DNA of 64,000 nucleotides from Streptomyces gelaticus (GTDB lineage Bacteria > Actinomycetota > Actinomycetes > Streptomycetales > Streptomycetaceae), in contig NZ_BMTF01000013.1 of the NCBI RefSeq assembly GCF_014649535.1, forward strand, positions 62,001-126,000, in the 5' to 3' direction. Made by a program: the position numbers and the translations under genes. The stretch's first letter is position 1. The number at the start of each line of letters is the position of its first letter. Below, piece after piece: positions 50,701-59,081 of this stretch. The notes beneath the pieces are model-generated. The model worked only from the letters and a program-made list of their open reading frames with translations. It searched no databases and had not been told where the DNA came from.

Positions 50701-51599
50701 CACCGCACCTCCAGTCCGCGCGGCGTCAGCAACACCTCGGCCAGCGAGGCCAGCCAGTCCACCAGCAGCGCCAGTACCACCGTCAGTACGGAACCGAGCA
50801 CCAGCACCGGCATCCGCTGGGTCTGGATGCCCGAGGTGATCAGGTCGCCGAGGCCGCCGCCGCCGACGAAGGTGGCCAGCGTCGCCGTGCCCACGTTGAG
50901 CACCAGCGCCGTGCGCACACCGGCCAGGATCAGCGGGACGGCGAGCGGCAGTTCGACCTTGGTGAGCGTCCCCGTCGCCGACATGCCGATGCCGCGCGAG
51001 GCCTCGATCAGGTTCGGTTCGATGGCCTTGAGACCGGCCACCGTATTGGAGAAGACCGGCAGCACCGCGTAGATCACCATGCCGATGATCGCCGTCGAGG
51101 GACCGATGCCCAGCCAGATCACCAGCAGCGCCAGCAGACCGATCGCCGGTGTCGCCTGCCCGATGTTGGCGAACGCCGTGACCACCGGGGCACCCCTGCG
51201 CAGCCTGCGCCGGGTCATCGCGATCCCCAGCGGAATGGCGATGACCAGCACCCAGAACGTCGAGATCGCGGTCAGCCGCACATGCTGCCACCAGCGCAGC
51301 TGCACATTGCCGCCGCTCAGCGAATTCCGTGCGATCGAGTCGAGAGTGATGTTGGTGATCCACAGATACGTGACGACCAGCACGACCACCAGCGCGAGCG
51401 GCATCGTCACCAGCTTGCGCCAGGTGATCCGGCGCGGCGGACCGGCCGGCGGCGGGGCGGGCTCCTCCTCCTCGTCCCGGAAGGCATGGCCCTTGACGTC
51501 GTGTTCCCCGGGCGGGCGGTCCTTGTCGGAGGAGGGGAGGGGGCGCTCGGAGCGCGCCCGGCGGGAGGACTCGGGGTCCAACGGCGATTTGGGGGTCAT
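50700..51599 (-). CDS. osmoprotectant ABC transporter permease (longer one)
   Basis: This 299-residue membrane protein has an acidic, Pro-rich N-terminus of about 60 residues followed by helices VVVLVVTYLWI and onward. The ProW-type core has TAFANIGQATPAIGLLALLVIWLGIGP and IEASRGIGMSATGTLTKVELP (ATPase-contact loop). It forms the channel with the other permease. Its start overlaps the ATPase stop (ATGA). Confidence 0.92.
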   Translation of the reverse strand: MTPKSPLDPESSRRARSERPLPSSDKDRPPGEHDVKGHAFRDEEEEPAPPPAGPPRRITWRKLVTMPLALVVVLVVTYLWITNITLDSIARNSLSGGNVQLRWWQHVRLTAISTFWVLVIAIPLGIAMTRRRLRRGAPVVTAFANIGQATPAIGLLALLVIWLGIGPSTAIIGMVIYAVLPVFSNTVAGLKAIEPNLIEASRGIGMSATGTLTKVELPLAVPLILAGVRTALVLNVGTATLATFVGGGGLGDLITSGIQTQRMPVLVLGSVLTVVLALLVDWLASLAEVLLTPRGLEVR

Positions 51600-52867
51600 G
51601 AGCCCGCACCGCCCTCCAGCTCCGCCTCGGTCTGATGGCTGCGCATCTCCTCCAGGTCGTGCTGGTGCTCGATGGCGGCGAGCCGGTCGGCCTCCAGCAG
51701 TTCATGGACGGAGTTCATCAGGGTCTGCATGTCGACGACCCCGATGAACTCGCCGCGCCGCCCGGTCACCGCGACCCGCCCGCCGCTGTCGGTCAGCACC
51801 GCCTCCAGCGCGTCGTGCAGCGTCGCGTCACGCGTCACCGTGTCGTGGACCAGCTGCCCGGCCCGCGCCAGCGACCCCCGGGCCCGCATCAGGTCGCCGC
51901 GCCGCAGCCACTTGTACGGACGGTTCCTGCGGTCCAGCATCAACAGCTCGTTGTGCAGGCTGGTACGCAGCTTGTTGAAGATCGACTGGAGCGGATCGTC
52001 GACCGTCACCGTCGGGAACGCAGCCATCTCCACATCCCGTACGCGGGTGAGGTTGAGCCGCTTCAGCGCCGCCCCGGCCCCCACGAAGCCCGAGACGAAG
52101 TCGTCCGTCGGATTGGTGAGGATCGCCTCCGGGGTGTCGAACTGCGCGATGTGCGAACGCTCCCGCAGCACGGCGATCCGGTCACCCAGCTTGATCGCCT
52201 CGTCGAAGTCGTGGGTGACGAAGACGATCGTCTTGTGCAGCTCGTGCTGGAGCCGGATCAGCTCGTCCTGGAGGTGGTCCCGGGTGATCGGGTCGACCGC
52301 GCCGAACGGTTCGTCCATCAGCAGCACCGGCGGGTCGGCCGCCAGCGCCCGCGCCACGCCCACCCGTTGCTGCTGCCCGCCGGAGAGCGCGCGGGGATAG
52401 CGGCCGTGGAACTCCCGCGGATCGAGCCCCACCAGATCGAGCATCTCCTCGACCCGGTCCTTCACCCTCGACTTCGGCCAGCCGACCATCTTCGGTACGA
52501 GGGCGATGTTCTCGGCGACCGTCATGTGCGGGAAGAGCCCGGACGACTGGATCGCGTAGCCGATCTTGCGGCGCAGCTTCACCGGGTCGATGTCGGTGAC
52601 GTCCTCGTCGTCGATCCTGATCCGCCCGGACGACGGCTCGATCAGCCGGTTGATCATCTTCAGAGTGGTGGACTTCCCGCAGCCGGACGGGCCGACGAAG
52701 ATCACCGTCTCACCGGCCTTGATCTCCATCGAGACGCTGTCCACCGCCGGGCTGGGATTGCCCGGATAGCGCTTGGTCAGGTCCTCCAGCTGGATGGTCG
52801 CACCGGACGCGGGCTTCCTCGTCCCGGCGCCGGCGGCGTCCGTGTTCCCGGTGGCGGTCTCAGACAC
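51596..52867 (-). CDS. osmoprotectant ABC transporter ATPase with CBS domains
   Basis: This 423-residue ATPase has Walker A FVGPSGCGKSTTLKMINRLI, signature ALSGGQQQRVGVARALAADP and Walker B VLLMDEPFGAVDP. The region after residue 270 contains two CBS-like repeats (VTVDDPLQSIFNKLRTS and DATLHDALEAVLTDSGG), which in OpuA/OpuC-type transporters sense ionic strength. The GTG start at 52867 overlaps the upstream permease stop by eight bases. Confidence 0.93.
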   Translation of the reverse strand: MSETATGNTDAAGAGTRKPASGATIQLEDLTKRYPGNPSPAVDSVSMEIKAGETVIFVGPSGCGKSTTLKMINRLIEPSSGRIRIDDEDVTDIDPVKLRRKIGYAIQSSGLFPHMTVAENIALVPKMVGWPKSRVKDRVEEMLDLVGLDPREFHGRYPRALSGGQQQRVGVARALAADPPVLLMDEPFGAVDPITRDHLQDELIRLQHELHKTIVFVTHDFDEAIKLGDRIAVLRERSHIAQFDTPEAILTNPTDDFVSGFVGAGAALKRLNLTRVRDVEMAAFPTVTVDDPLQSIFNKLRTSLHNELLMLDRRNRPYKWLRRGDLMRARGSLARAGQLVHDTVTRDATLHDALEAVLTDSGGRVAVTGRRGEFIGVVDMQTLMNSVHELLEADRLAAIEHQHDLEEMRSHQTEAELEGGAGS

Positions 52868-53507
52868 GAATCCCCCTTGGAATGGTGAGCCGCCCGAGCA
52901 GTACGTACGCGGCGTCGAAGAGCAGAGCGAGGATGACGATGCCGAGCGTGCCCGCGAGCACCTGATTGAGCGCGTTGGCACTGCCCAGCGAGGCGATGCC
53001 GCGGAAGATCTCGTTGCCCAGGCCGGGGCCCGAGGCGTACGCGGCGATGGCGGCGATGCCCATCAGCATCTGTGTGGAGACCCGGATGCCGGTGAGGATC
53101 GGCGGCCAGGCGAGGGGGAGTTCCACCCGGCACAGCCGGGCCAGCCGTGACATCCCGATGCCCTTCGCCGCGTCGACCAGCGCCGGATCGACGCCGCGCA
53201 GCCCCACGATGGCGTTGCGGACGACGGGCAGCAGCCCGTACAGCGTCAGGGTGATCACCGTGGGCGCGACGCCGAGGCCGACGAGCGGGATGAGCAGACC
53301 GATCGCGGCGAGGGAGGGGATGGTGAGGATCGTCGCCGTCGAGGTGATGGCCAGTGAACCCGCCCAGCCGCTGCGGTAGGTGACGACTCCGATCAGGATG
53401 CCCAGCAGGGTGGCGATGACCATGCACTGGAACACGGCGCTGGCGTGCTGGTACGCGTCGGTGAGCAGCTGTTGGTGCTGGTTGCCCAGGTACTCCCAGA
53501 AGCTCAC
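52860..53507 (-). CDS. osmoprotectant ABC transporter permease (shorter one)
   Basis: This 215-residue membrane protein begins MSFWEYLGNQHQQLLTDAYQ and has five to six helices. SLAAIGLLIPLVGLGVAPTV and VDAAKGIGMSRLARLCRVELP (ATPase-contact loop) match the ProW/OpuCB family. It is the first gene of the transporter unit. Its end overlaps the ATPase gene start. Confidence 0.92.
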   Translation of the reverse strand: MSFWEYLGNQHQQLLTDAYQHASAVFQCMVIATLLGILIGVVTYRSGWAGSLAITSTATILTIPSLAAIGLLIPLVGLGVAPTVITLTLYGLLPVVRNAIVGLRGVDPALVDAAKGIGMSRLARLCRVELPLAWPPILTGIRVSTQMLMGIAAIAAYASGPGLGNEIFRGIASLGSANALNQVLAGTLGIVILALLFDAAYVLLGRLTIPRGIRV

Positions 53508-53522
53508 ACGTCACCCCTCGGC

Positions 53523-53996
53523 TCAGTCGTTGTCCTCCGCGGCCTGCTCGACGAGCGGGATGATCCGCAGCGGGACCGGGTTCTCCATGACGATGGCCGT
53601 GGAGGCCCGGACAATGCCATCAAAACCGACAACCCGGTCGATCACCCGTTGGAGATCGGCGTTGGAACGCGCGACGAGACGGCAGAGCATGTCGCCGTGC
53701 CCGGTGGTGGTGTGCAGCTCCAGCACTTCCGGTACACCGGCCAAGTGGGCACGTACATCGGCTCCTTGGCCCTGTTTGATCTCCAGGGTGGCGAACGCGG
53801 TGACGGGATAGCCGAGGGCCGCGGGGTCGACCGCCGGGCCGAATCCGCGGATGACTCCATTCGACTGAAGCCGGTCGAGCCGGGCCTGCACCGTGCCCCG
53901 GGCCACGCCGAGCCTGCGCGATGCTTCGAGGACGCCGATGCGGGGCTCACGGGCCAGCAGCACGATGAGCCGCCCGTCCAGATGATCGATCGCCAT
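53523..53996 (-). CDS. Lrp/AsnC-family regulator, probably of hppD
   Basis: This 157-residue protein has an N-terminal HTH (MAIDHLDGRLIVLLAREPRIG, then RLGVARGTVQARLDRLQ). The C-terminal RAM domain (VTAFATLEIKQGQGADVRAHL) should bind an amino acid or related ligand. It is divergent from hppD, the arrangement of AsnC-type regulators of tyrosine catabolism known from other bacteria. GGAG precedes the ATG at 53996 on this strand. Direct repeats in the gap are the likely binding sites. Confidence 0.9.
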   Translation of the reverse strand: MAIDHLDGRLIVLLAREPRIGVLEASRRLGVARGTVQARLDRLQSNGVIRGFGPAVDPAALGYPVTAFATLEIKQGQGADVRAHLAGVPEVLELHTTTGHGDMLCRLVARSNADLQRVIDRVVGFDGIVRASTAIVMENPVPLRIIPLVEQAAEDND

Positions 53997-54030
53997 GGTC
54001 TTCTCCGAAGGGCGGACGTGATGGTCATCA

Positions 54031-54080
54031 TGTACAGATAGCCCGCTCATCATCCCCATCCGCTGTACAGATTGCCCAGC
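54031..54080. promoter_or_regulatory. direct repeats in the Lrp/hppD divergent region
   Basis: TGTACAGATAGCCCGC (54031-54046) and TGTACAGATTGCCCAGC (54064-54080) are near-identical repeats with starts 33 bases apart, about three helical turns. They lie in the 133-base gap between the Lrp gene and hppD, so they are good candidates for Lrp-type binding sites controlling both genes. Confidence 0.6.
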
Positions 54081-54129
54081 GGATTCGCAAACTGTTGCGC
54101 ACCTTGCGAAGCGGAGAGAGCCTTCCGAC

Positions 54130-55275
54130 ATGACTGAGACTCTGCACACCACCCCCGAAACAGCCCGGCAGGCCGACCCCTTCCCGGTCAAGGGAATGGA
54201 CGCGGTCGTCTTCGCCGTCGGCAACGCCAAGCAGGCCGCGCACTACTACTCGACGGCCTTCGGCATGAAGCTGGTCGCCTACTCCGGACCGGAGAACGGC
54301 AGCCGCGAGACGGCGAGTTACGTGCTGACCAACGGATCGGCGCGTTTCGTCTTCACCTCCGTCATCAAGGCCACCACCGACCACGGCCGCTTCCTCGCCA
54401 ACCATGTGACCGAGCACGGCGACGGCGTCGTCGACCTGGCCATCGAGGTCCCGGACGCCCGCGCCGCCTACGCGTACGCGGTCGAGCACGGCGCCCTCGG
54501 CCTCGACGAGCCGCACGAGGTCAAGGACGAGCACGGCACCGTTGTGCTCGCCGCGATCGCCACGTACGGCCAGACCCGGCACACCCTCGTCGAGCGCTCC
54601 GGCTACGACGGCCCCTACCTCCCCGGCTACACCGCGGCCGACCCGATCGTCGAGCCCCCGGCCAAACGCACCTTCCAGGCCGTCGACCACTGCGTCGGCA
54701 ATGTGGAACTCGGCCGGATGAACGAGTGGGTCGGCTTCTACAACAAGGTCATGGGCTTCACCAACATGAAGGAGTTCGTGGGCGACGACATCGCCACCGA
54801 GTACTCCGCGCTCATGTCGAAGGTCGTCGCCGACGGCACCCTCAAGGTCAAGTTCCCGATCAACGAGCCGGCGGTCGCCAAGAAGAAGTCCCAGATCGAC
54901 GAGTACCTGGAGTTCTACGGCGGCGCCGGTGTCCAGCACATCGCGCTCGCCACGAACGACATCGTCGCCTCGGTACGGGCGATGCGCGCGGCCGGCGTGC
55001 AGTTCCTGGACACGCCCGACTCGTACTACGACACCCTCGGCGAGTGGGCGGGCGAGACCCGCGTGCCCGTGGAGACCCTGCGCGAGCTGAAGATCCTCGT
55101 CGACCGCGACGAGGACGGCTACCTGCTGCAGATCTTCACCAAGCCGGTCCAGGACCGCCCGACCGTCTTCTTCGAGATGATCGAGCGCCATGGCTCGATG
55201 GGCTTCGGCAAGGGCAACTTCAAGGCCCTGTTCGAGGCGATCGAGCGCGAGCAGGAGAAGCGCGGCAATCTCTGA
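54130..55275 (+). CDS. hppD: 4-hydroxyphenylpyruvate dioxygenase
   Basis: This 381-residue non-haem Fe(II) enzyme converts 4-hydroxyphenylpyruvate to homogentisate in tyrosine degradation. Two VOC-fold halves are seen: PVKGMDAVVFAVGNAKQAAH at the start and FQAVDHCVGNVELGRMNEWV (first iron histidine) in the second. GAGVQHIALATNDI carries the second histidine, and PTVFFEMIERHG the glutamate. The C-terminal GFGKGNFKALFEAIEREQE is the usual closing helix. Length and motifs are complete. A strong terminator follows. Confidence 0.96.
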   Translation: MTETLHTTPETARQADPFPVKGMDAVVFAVGNAKQAAHYYSTAFGMKLVAYSGPENGSRETASYVLTNGSARFVFTSVIKATTDHGRFLANHVTEHGDGVVDLAIEVPDARAAYAYAVEHGALGLDEPHEVKDEHGTVVLAAIATYGQTRHTLVERSGYDGPYLPGYTAADPIVEPPAKRTFQAVDHCVGNVELGRMNEWVGFYNKVMGFTNMKEFVGDDIATEYSALMSKVVADGTLKVKFPINEPAVAKKKSQIDEYLEFYGGAGVQHIALATNDIVASVRAMRAAGVQFLDTPDSYYDTLGEWAGETRVPVETLRELKILVDRDEDGYLLQIFTKPVQDRPTVFFEMIERHGSMGFGKGNFKALFEAIEREQEKRGNL

Positions 55276-55291
55276 CCTCCGGGTCGGCGTA

Positions 55292-55333
55292 CCACGGGCT
55301 CCGGGCTCCTCAGCGTTCGCCCGGGGCCCGTGG
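55292..55333 (+). terminator. hppD terminator
   Basis: CCACGGGC-T-CCGGGC (55292-55306) pairs with GCCCGG-G-GCCCGTGG (55319-55333), a 15-bp stem with a 12-base loop. It lies 17 bases after the hppD stop. Confidence 0.82.
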
Positions 55334-55402
55334 CGTTGTCACGGGCTCCCTCGCCACGGCCTGCTGCGGCTCCGATCGCTGCGGGGCAGGCCGCATGTCC
55401 GG

Positions 55403-56905
55403 TCAGCCGCCCGCCGGGGGAGCGGTCAGGTCGTCCAAGGCCTCCTGGGCGGCCGGACCGGCCAGGGGCGAGAACTGCGGGTTGGTGCGCAGCGCCTCCT
55501 CCAGATTGCGGCGCGCCGGACCGTAGTCCCGCACCGCCTTCTGGATCACGCCCAGGTGGTACGCGTACGAGGCGTTCCGGCCACCCGTGTCGACCGCGCG
55601 GGCCGCGTACTCCAGCGCGGCGGACGGGTCGCCGGAACGGTACCGGGCCCAGCCCAGCGCGTCCGCCACCGCCGCGCTGCGGTGCTGCCGCGCCCACTCG
55701 CCGTCCAGCAGCTCGACCGCCGTGTCCGGATCCCCGTGATCGGCCTCGAAACGGCCGCGCAGCAGCGCGTTGTCCACGCCCTGGACCGCTTCCTGGGCGA
55801 GCGTCTCGCGCAGCCGTGCGTACTGGCCGGCGGCCTCTCCGTCCTGCCCCAGCGACTCGTACAACTCGCCCAGCTCCAGCATGTATTCGGGCCGGGGAAG
55901 ATACGCCAGCGCCGCCCGGTAGTCGCGCCGCGCCTCGTCCGTGCGGCCGAGCGCCACCAGCGCCCTGGCCCGGCCCGCGAGTGACGGATGGTGCGCCCGG
56001 TCGGTCCGCAGCGCCGCGCTGTGCTGCGCGACCGCCTCCTCCGGCTCGCCCCGCTCCCAGGCCAGTTCGCCGAGCAGGGCCAGGCACTCCGCCTTCTGCG
56101 CGGGGGTGCCCGCCAGGTCCGCCGCCTTCTGCGCGTTGGCCAGCGCGTCCTCGCGCCAGCCGCGCTCCCGGTACATCCCGGCCGTCTGCATGAGCGCGGG
56201 GACCCCGGCACGCAGCGCCGTGAACCGCTCCACCGCTGTTTTCACGGACTTGTGGTCCCCGAGACCGGCGTACGCCTCGATCAGCGCCGGGTAGACGGTC
56301 CACTGCTCCGGCTGCCGCGCCCGTACCGTCTCGCCCCACTTCTTCGCCGTGCCGAAGTCGTGCCGGGCACTGGCCAGCGCCGTGAGCCCCACCCAGGCCG
56401 CCGTGTTCCCGTTCTCACCCGGCCGCACGTCCAGCGAGCGCTTCAGTGCCTGCTCGGCCCGTTCGTAGTACGCCGCGTCCGCGGAACGCCGGGCCCACTC
56501 CACGTAGGCCGTACCCAGCACCGCCCAGGACCGCGCGTCGGACGGATGCGTGCCGACCCATTGCTGCCGGTCCCCGAGCAGCGCCGTCAGATCGGAGAGC
56601 GAGGCCGGGGAGCCGGCCGCCGTCGCCGCCAGCGCGCGAGAGACCGGACCGGGCAGGGGCGGCGGCGCGGCCTTCTTCCCGTCGTCCGGAACGGCCACCA
56701 CCGCACCCGTCACCAGCACCGCCCCCGCCACCGCGCCCAGGACCGCCCGGCGCAGCGTCGTGCGCAGCGAGAGGGGCGGGAGACCGTCCTGCGACGCCGG
56801 GTCGGAGAACGTGGACAGCGCGGAGGCACCGGAAAAATCGGAGGCGTCAAGGGGAGGGCGGCTCGGCTCGGGAGACTGCGGAGGCTGCTGCGGCATGACA
56901 TCCAT
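55403..56905 (-). CDS. membrane-anchored TPR-repeat protein
   Basis: This 500-residue protein has an N-terminal polar tail (MDVMPQQPPQSPEPSRPPLD), one transmembrane helix (LRRAVLGAVAGAVLVTGAVVAV, about residues 50-72) and a long helical-repeat region. The repeats fit TPR-like helix pairs: YYERAEQALKRSLDVRPGEN, EDALANAQKAADLAGTP and DEARRDYRAALAYLPRPE. Such proteins are protein-protein scaffolds. The large domain would face outward if the N-terminus is inside. The start is uncertain among GTG 56914, ATG 56905 and ATG 56896. Confidence 0.8.
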   Translation of the reverse strand: MDVMPQQPPQSPEPSRPPLDASDFSGASALSTFSDPASQDGLPPLSLRTTLRRAVLGAVAGAVLVTGAVVAVPDDGKKAAPPPLPGPVSRALAATAAGSPASLSDLTALLGDRQQWVGTHPSDARSWAVLGTAYVEWARRSADAAYYERAEQALKRSLDVRPGENGNTAAWVGLTALASARHDFGTAKKWGETVRARQPEQWTVYPALIEAYAGLGDHKSVKTAVERFTALRAGVPALMQTAGMYRERGWREDALANAQKAADLAGTPAQKAECLALLGELAWERGEPEEAVAQHSAALRTDRAHHPSLAGRARALVALGRTDEARRDYRAALAYLPRPEYMLELGELYESLGQDGEAAGQYARLRETLAQEAVQGVDNALLRGRFEADHGDPDTAVELLDGEWARQHRSAAVADALGWARYRSGDPSAALEYAARAVDTGGRNASYAYHLGVIQKAVRDYGPARRNLEEALRTNPQFSPLAGPAAQEALDDLTAPPAGG

Positions 56906-57002
56906 GCCGATCACTCTGCGTCAGTAATAAGAGCACACTGCGCCTTGGGGAGGCCGCGGCAGACGGGTTCACACCAATGGGCCCGGGTGCCACGCTTGGA
57001 TC

Positions 57003-58370
57003 ATGAACGGTCTTCTCGAAGAACTGCGTGCGGGTCTGCCCGCCGAGGCCCTGATCACGGATCCCGACATCACCGCCTCGTACGCCCACGACATGGCGAG
57101 CTTCTGCGACGCGGGCACGCCCGCCGTCGTCGTGCTCCCGCGCACGGTCGAGCAGGTCCAGCACGTCATGCGCACGGCCACGGCGCTGCGCGTGCCGGTC
57201 GTCCCGCAGGGAGCCCGTACCGGCCTGTCGGGCGCGGCCAACGCCTCCGACGGCTGCATCGTGCTGTCCCTGGTGAAGATGGACCGGATCCTGGAGATCA
57301 GCCCGGTCGACCGGATCGCCGTCGTCGAACCGGGCGTCGTCAACGCGGCGTTGTCCCGGGCGGTCGACGAGCACGGCCTCTCCTACCCGCCGGACCCCTC
57401 CAGCTGGGAGACGTGCACCATCGGCGGCAACATCGGCACCGCGTCCGGCGGCCTGTGCTGCGTGAAGTACGGGGTCACCGCCGAATACGTACTCGGCCTG
57501 GAGGTCGTCCTCGCCGACGGGCGCCTGCTCAGCACCGGCCGCCGCACCGCGAAGGGCGTCGCCGGCTACGACCTCACCCGGCTCTTCGTCGGCTCGGAGG
57601 GCAGCCTCGGCATCGTCGTCAAGGCCGTGCTCGCGCTGAAGCCCCGGCCGCCGCAGCAGCTGGTCCTGGCCGCGGAGTTCCCGAGCGCGGCGACCGCCTG
57701 CGACGCGATCTGCCGGATCATGGAGCGTGGTCACACTCCGTCACTCCTCGAACTGATGGACCGTACAACGATCCAGGCTGTCAACAGGATGGCCAACATG
57801 GGCCTCCCCGACACCACCGAGGCGCTCCTGCTCGCCGCCTTCGACACCCCGGACCCGTCGGCCGACCTGGCCGCCGTCGCCGGGCTGTGCACCGCGGCCG
57901 GTGCCACCGACGTGGTCCCCGCCGAGGACGCCGCCGAGTCCGAAATGCTGCTCCGGGCCCGGCGGATGTCGCTCACCGCGCTGGAGACCGTCAAGTCGGC
58001 CACGATGATCGACGACGTCTGCGTACCCCGCTCGAAGCTCGGCGCCATGCTGGAGGGCACCGCGGCCGTGGCCGAGAAGTACGGCCTCACCATCGGCGTC
58101 TGCGCGCACGCGGGCGACGGCAACACCCACCCCGTCGTCTGCTTCGACCACACCGACGCCGACGAGTCCCGGCGGGCCCGTGAGTCCTTCGACGAGATCA
58201 TGGCGCTCGGCCTGGAGCTCGGCGGCACGATCACCGGTGAACACGGCGTGGGCGTACTGAAGAAGGAGTGGCTCGCGCGCGAGCTCGGCGAGGTGAGCGT
58301 CGAACTGCACCGGGGCATCAAGCAGGCGTTCGACCCGCTGGGGCTCCTCAACCCCGGCAAGGTGTTCTGA
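57003..58370 (+). CDS. FAD-linked oxidase (GlcD/glycolate- or D-lactate-type)
   Basis: This 455-residue protein has the PCMH-type FAD-binding domain: VPVVPQGARTGLSGAANASDG, SSWETCTIGGNIGTASGGLCC, and GYDLTRLFVGSEGSLGIVVKAV. The C-terminal domain (from about residue 230) has GDGNTHPVVCFDHTDADE and GTITGEHGVGVLKKEWL, which carries the conserved histidine. It should oxidise a 2-hydroxy acid such as glycolate or D-lactate. No iron-sulfur partner subunit gene is adjacent. Confidence 0.93.
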   Translation: MNGLLEELRAGLPAEALITDPDITASYAHDMASFCDAGTPAVVVLPRTVEQVQHVMRTATALRVPVVPQGARTGLSGAANASDGCIVLSLVKMDRILEISPVDRIAVVEPGVVNAALSRAVDEHGLSYPPDPSSWETCTIGGNIGTASGGLCCVKYGVTAEYVLGLEVVLADGRLLSTGRRTAKGVAGYDLTRLFVGSEGSLGIVVKAVLALKPRPPQQLVLAAEFPSAATACDAICRIMERGHTPSLLELMDRTTIQAVNRMANMGLPDTTEALLLAAFDTPDPSADLAAVAGLCTAAGATDVVPAEDAAESEMLLRARRMSLTALETVKSATMIDDVCVPRSKLGAMLEGTAAVAEKYGLTIGVCAHAGDGNTHPVVCFDHTDADESRRARESFDEIMALGLELGGTITGEHGVGVLKKEWLARELGEVSVELHRGIKQAFDPLGLLNPGKVF

Positions 58371-58393
58371 CGGCCGGGTGCGACCGAGCCCCC

Positions 58394-58870
58394 TCACGCC
58401 TCGCCGTCCTGCGACTCGTCCGACGGCCACGGGTCGCGCATCCACAGGTCGTCGGCCGGCAGCGGCGCGAGGAGCTCGGCGAGGCCCTCGTCGATCCCGA
58501 GCAGCTCGGCCTCCGTACCGGGCGGGACCACCCGCAGCGTCCGCTCCACCCAGGCGGCCACCGCGGCGGACGGCACCTCCAGGAGCGCGCTCCCGTCGGG
58601 CGAGCTCAGCGCGACGTAGATCACGCTGCGCTGGTCGACCTTGGTCGGCCAGATCCGGACGTCCCCGTGACCGCACGGCCGGAACACCCCCTCGACCAGC
58701 AGATCGCGGGCGAACGTCCAGTGGACCGGGAAGTCGGAGCCGATGTGAAAGGCGACGTGCACGGCGTACGGGTCCTCCGTGCGGTACGACAGACGGGCGG
58801 GTACGGGGATGCTGTGCTCGGGCGACAGGACCAGCTTGAGTTCCAGCTCGCGTTCCACGACGGTGTGCAT
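58394..58870 (-). CDS. ssgG: SsgA-like protein (SALP), SsgG-like
   Basis: This 158-residue protein has the SsgA-like layout. MHTVVERELELKLVLSPEH leads into ARLSYRTEDPYAVHVAFHIG, then WTFARDLLVEGVF (the family's core helix) and SALLEVPSAAVAAWVERTL. SALPs control septum placement and cell-wall remodelling during sporulation. Its place next to the FAD-linked oxidase gene near hppD matches the S. coelicolor ssgG locus as I recall it; SsgG ensures that septa form at all sites. GAAGGAC precedes the ATG. Divergent from the RDD gene. Confidence 0.85.
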   Translation of the reverse strand: MHTVVERELELKLVLSPEHSIPVPARLSYRTEDPYAVHVAFHIGSDFPVHWTFARDLLVEGVFRPCGHGDVRIWPTKVDQRSVIYVALSSPDGSALLEVPSAAVAAWVERTLRVVPPGTEAELLGIDEGLAELLAPLPADDLWMRDPWPSDESQDGEA

Positions 58871-58956
58871 GAGTGCGTCCTTCCGGTGCCTGTGGACCGG
58901 TCCCATGACCGGCCCGCACAAGGAGAGAGCGCCCTCCACGCCGTCCATTACGCGAC

Positions 58957-58973
58957 TTCCGAAAAATTTTCCG
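58957..58973. promoter_or_regulatory. AT-rich near-palindrome upstream of ssgG
   Basis: TTCCGAAAAATTTTCC is a near-palindromic AT-rich element in a very GC-rich gap, about 90 bases upstream of ssgG and about 110 bases from the RDD gene. It may be an operator or a promoter element. No regulator is assigned. Confidence 0.35.
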
Positions 58974-59081
58974 GGCGACGGGAAAGCGGCCCAAACCCCT
59001 GGAGTGGCCCGGGGGTACGCGGGCGTCTGGTAGATGTGGACCCGTTGCATTCAGGCCTCGAAGAGATACGGGACCACGGTG

